This document shows positions 15,305 to 16,013 of a stretch of DNA of 16,013 nt, in pieces. How positions within the stretch are numbered: the stretch's first letter is position 1; every line of letters begins with the position of its first letter. The position numbers were made by a program, and so were the translations under genes. The notes under the pieces were generated by a model. The model did not search any database, was not told the DNA's origin, and saw only the letters and a list, made by a program, of their open reading frames with translations. The stretch comes from an uncultured Flavobacterium sp. (GTDB lineage Bacteria; Bacteroidota; Bacteroidia; Flavobacteriales; Flavobacteriaceae), in contig NZ_CAMLRU010000045.1 of assembly GCF_946482535.1 (NCBI RefSeq), positions 1 to 16,013 on the forward strand, given 5' to 3'.

Positions 15305-16013
15305 ATGCCTAAGATATCTTTGAAAGGTCAGCAAATGCCTGAATCGCCCATCCGTAAGTTGGTTCCGTATTCTGAAATTGCTAAAAAGAAAGGTCACAAA
15401 GTTTACCATTTAAACATCGGTCAACCCGATATCAAAACTCCGGATGTAGCGCTGAACGCTGTAAAAAATGCCGATATCAGCGTATTGGAATACAGTCATT
15501 CTGCCGGATTTGAAAGTTACAGAACCAAATTATCCGCCTATTATAAAGCACACGGATTGCCTATTGAAGTAGCCGATATCATCATCACAACCGGAGGCTC
15601 AGAAGCCCTACTTTTTGCGATGGGTAGTACTATGGATTCCGGTGATGAAATCATTATTCCTGAGCCTTTTTATGCCAACTATAACGGATTTTCAACAGCC
15701 TCAGGGGTAAAAGTTGTTCCGGTAATCTCTACCATTGATGAAGGATTTGCTTTGCCGCCTATCGCCGCTTTTGAAAAATTAATCACACCAAGAACCAAAG
15801 CCATTCTAATTTGCAATCCCGGAAATCCAACCGGCTATTTGTATTCCAAAGAAGAAATCATGCAATTGGCCGAAATCGTAAAAAAACACGATTTGTTCTT
15901 AATCGCTGATGAAGTGTACCGTGAGTTTATTTATGACGAAAACGTAGAACACGGGTGGGGAGTGAAGGTGCGGGGCGGGGTGGTGCGGGGGCGGGGGCGG
16001 GCGTCGGGGTCTG
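15305..16013 (+). CDS. Class I PLP-dependent aminotransferase, 5' part only
   Basis: N-terminal part of a fold-type I aminotransferase of the aspartate/aromatic aminotransferase group. Confident coding runs from the ATG at 15305 to about 15952 (216 residues). Visible motifs: LNIGQPD (36-42), YSHSAGFESYR (63-73), ITTGGSEALLFAMG (94-107), the PFYANYNGF segment (121-129), ICNPGNPTGYLYSKEE (169-184), and ADEVYREF (201-208), the PLP-pyridine Asp being Asp202. The PLP lysine (SKRxxxxG) lies past the edge, so it is not seen. From codon 217 on, the translation becomes Gly/Arg/Val-only sequence that does not fit the family; that part should be disregarded. The substrate cannot be decided from the N-terminal half. 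It is transcribed away from the protease gene. Confidence 0.85.
   Translation, partial: MPKISLKGQQMPESPIRKLVPYSEIAKKKGHKVYHLNIGQPDIKTPDVALNAVKNADISVLEYSHSAGFESYRTKLSAYYKAHGLPIEVADIIITTGGSEALLFAMGSTMDSGDEIIIPEPFYANYNGFSTASGVKVVPVISTIDEGFALPPIAAFEKLITPRTKAILICNPGNPTGYLYSKEEIMQLAEIVKKHDLFLIADEVYREFIYDENVEHGWGVKVRGGVVRGRGRASGS
15953..16013. other. G-rich low-quality end, probable artefact
   Basis: These 61 bases contain 42 G, 8 C, 8 T and only 3 A, against an AT-rich background, and begin abruptly after the codon for His216 of the aminotransferase. The family does not have such a Gly/Arg run here. It looks like mis-called or chimeric sequence at a contig end. Confidence 0.8.

Noticed and set aside
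15943..15985. Sequencing adapter read-through at the end of the window
   Set aside because: A few bases around 15947-15957 loosely resemble a common adapter but most of that match is true gene sequence, and the later bases do not continue it; only the general artefact call is kept.

Overview
The window is AT-rich, densely packed bacterial DNA that reads as a member of the Bacteroidota, most likely a Flavobacterium-type flavobacterium. The basis is sequence signs rather than a search: promoter-like motifs fit the Bacteroidota consensus TTG-N17-23-TAnnTTTG, starts lack Shine-Dalgarno sequences, lipoproteins have short lipoboxes followed by charged residues, and the genes (bacillithiol enzyme BshC, an MlaE-MlaF-MlaD set, a DUF1573 protein, PDZ-aspartyl protease, porin-like small barrel) are typical of that group. 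Positions 1 and 16013 both fall inside genes. The last 61 bases are abnormally G-rich and break the final gene, so the window probably is, or ends at, a contig end.

Layout. 1-71: tail of an unidentified gene closed by a terminator. 127-1512: a GH13 alpha-amylase-family lipoprotein. 1640-4150: mlaE-mlaF-mlaD, a compact operon for an ABC lipid transporter with its own promoter. 4217-4811 (minus): a small outer-membrane barrel gene split by a frameshift but keeping a full consensus promoter. 4867-5988 (minus): cysteine desulfurase. 6080-7051: a hypothetical lipoprotein, divergent from the desulfurase. 7111-8703: bshC. 8773-9192: ndk with a consensus promoter and terminator. 9318-10412: a soluble PAS histidine kinase. 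10468-13095 (minus): valS. 13096-13375: a divergent intergenic region with heptanucleotide repeats and a nested inverted-repeat element that would lie in the valS leader. 13376-13810: DUF1573 protein. 13842-15176 (minus): secreted aspartyl protease with PDZ domain. 15305-15952 and on: class I aminotransferase, cut by the abnormal end.

Most of the content is housekeeping: envelope lipid traffic, sulfur and thiol metabolism (desulfurase, bshC), nucleotide and tRNA charging functions (ndk, valS). Three convergent gene pairs each share one symmetric A-stem-T terminator. I see no phage, CRISPR array, transposase or defence system, and no new multi-gene system. The points most worth a second look are the five-unit heptamer tracts (one inside valS, one just before it), the structured element in the valS leader, the frameshifted barrel gene and the corrupted 3' end.
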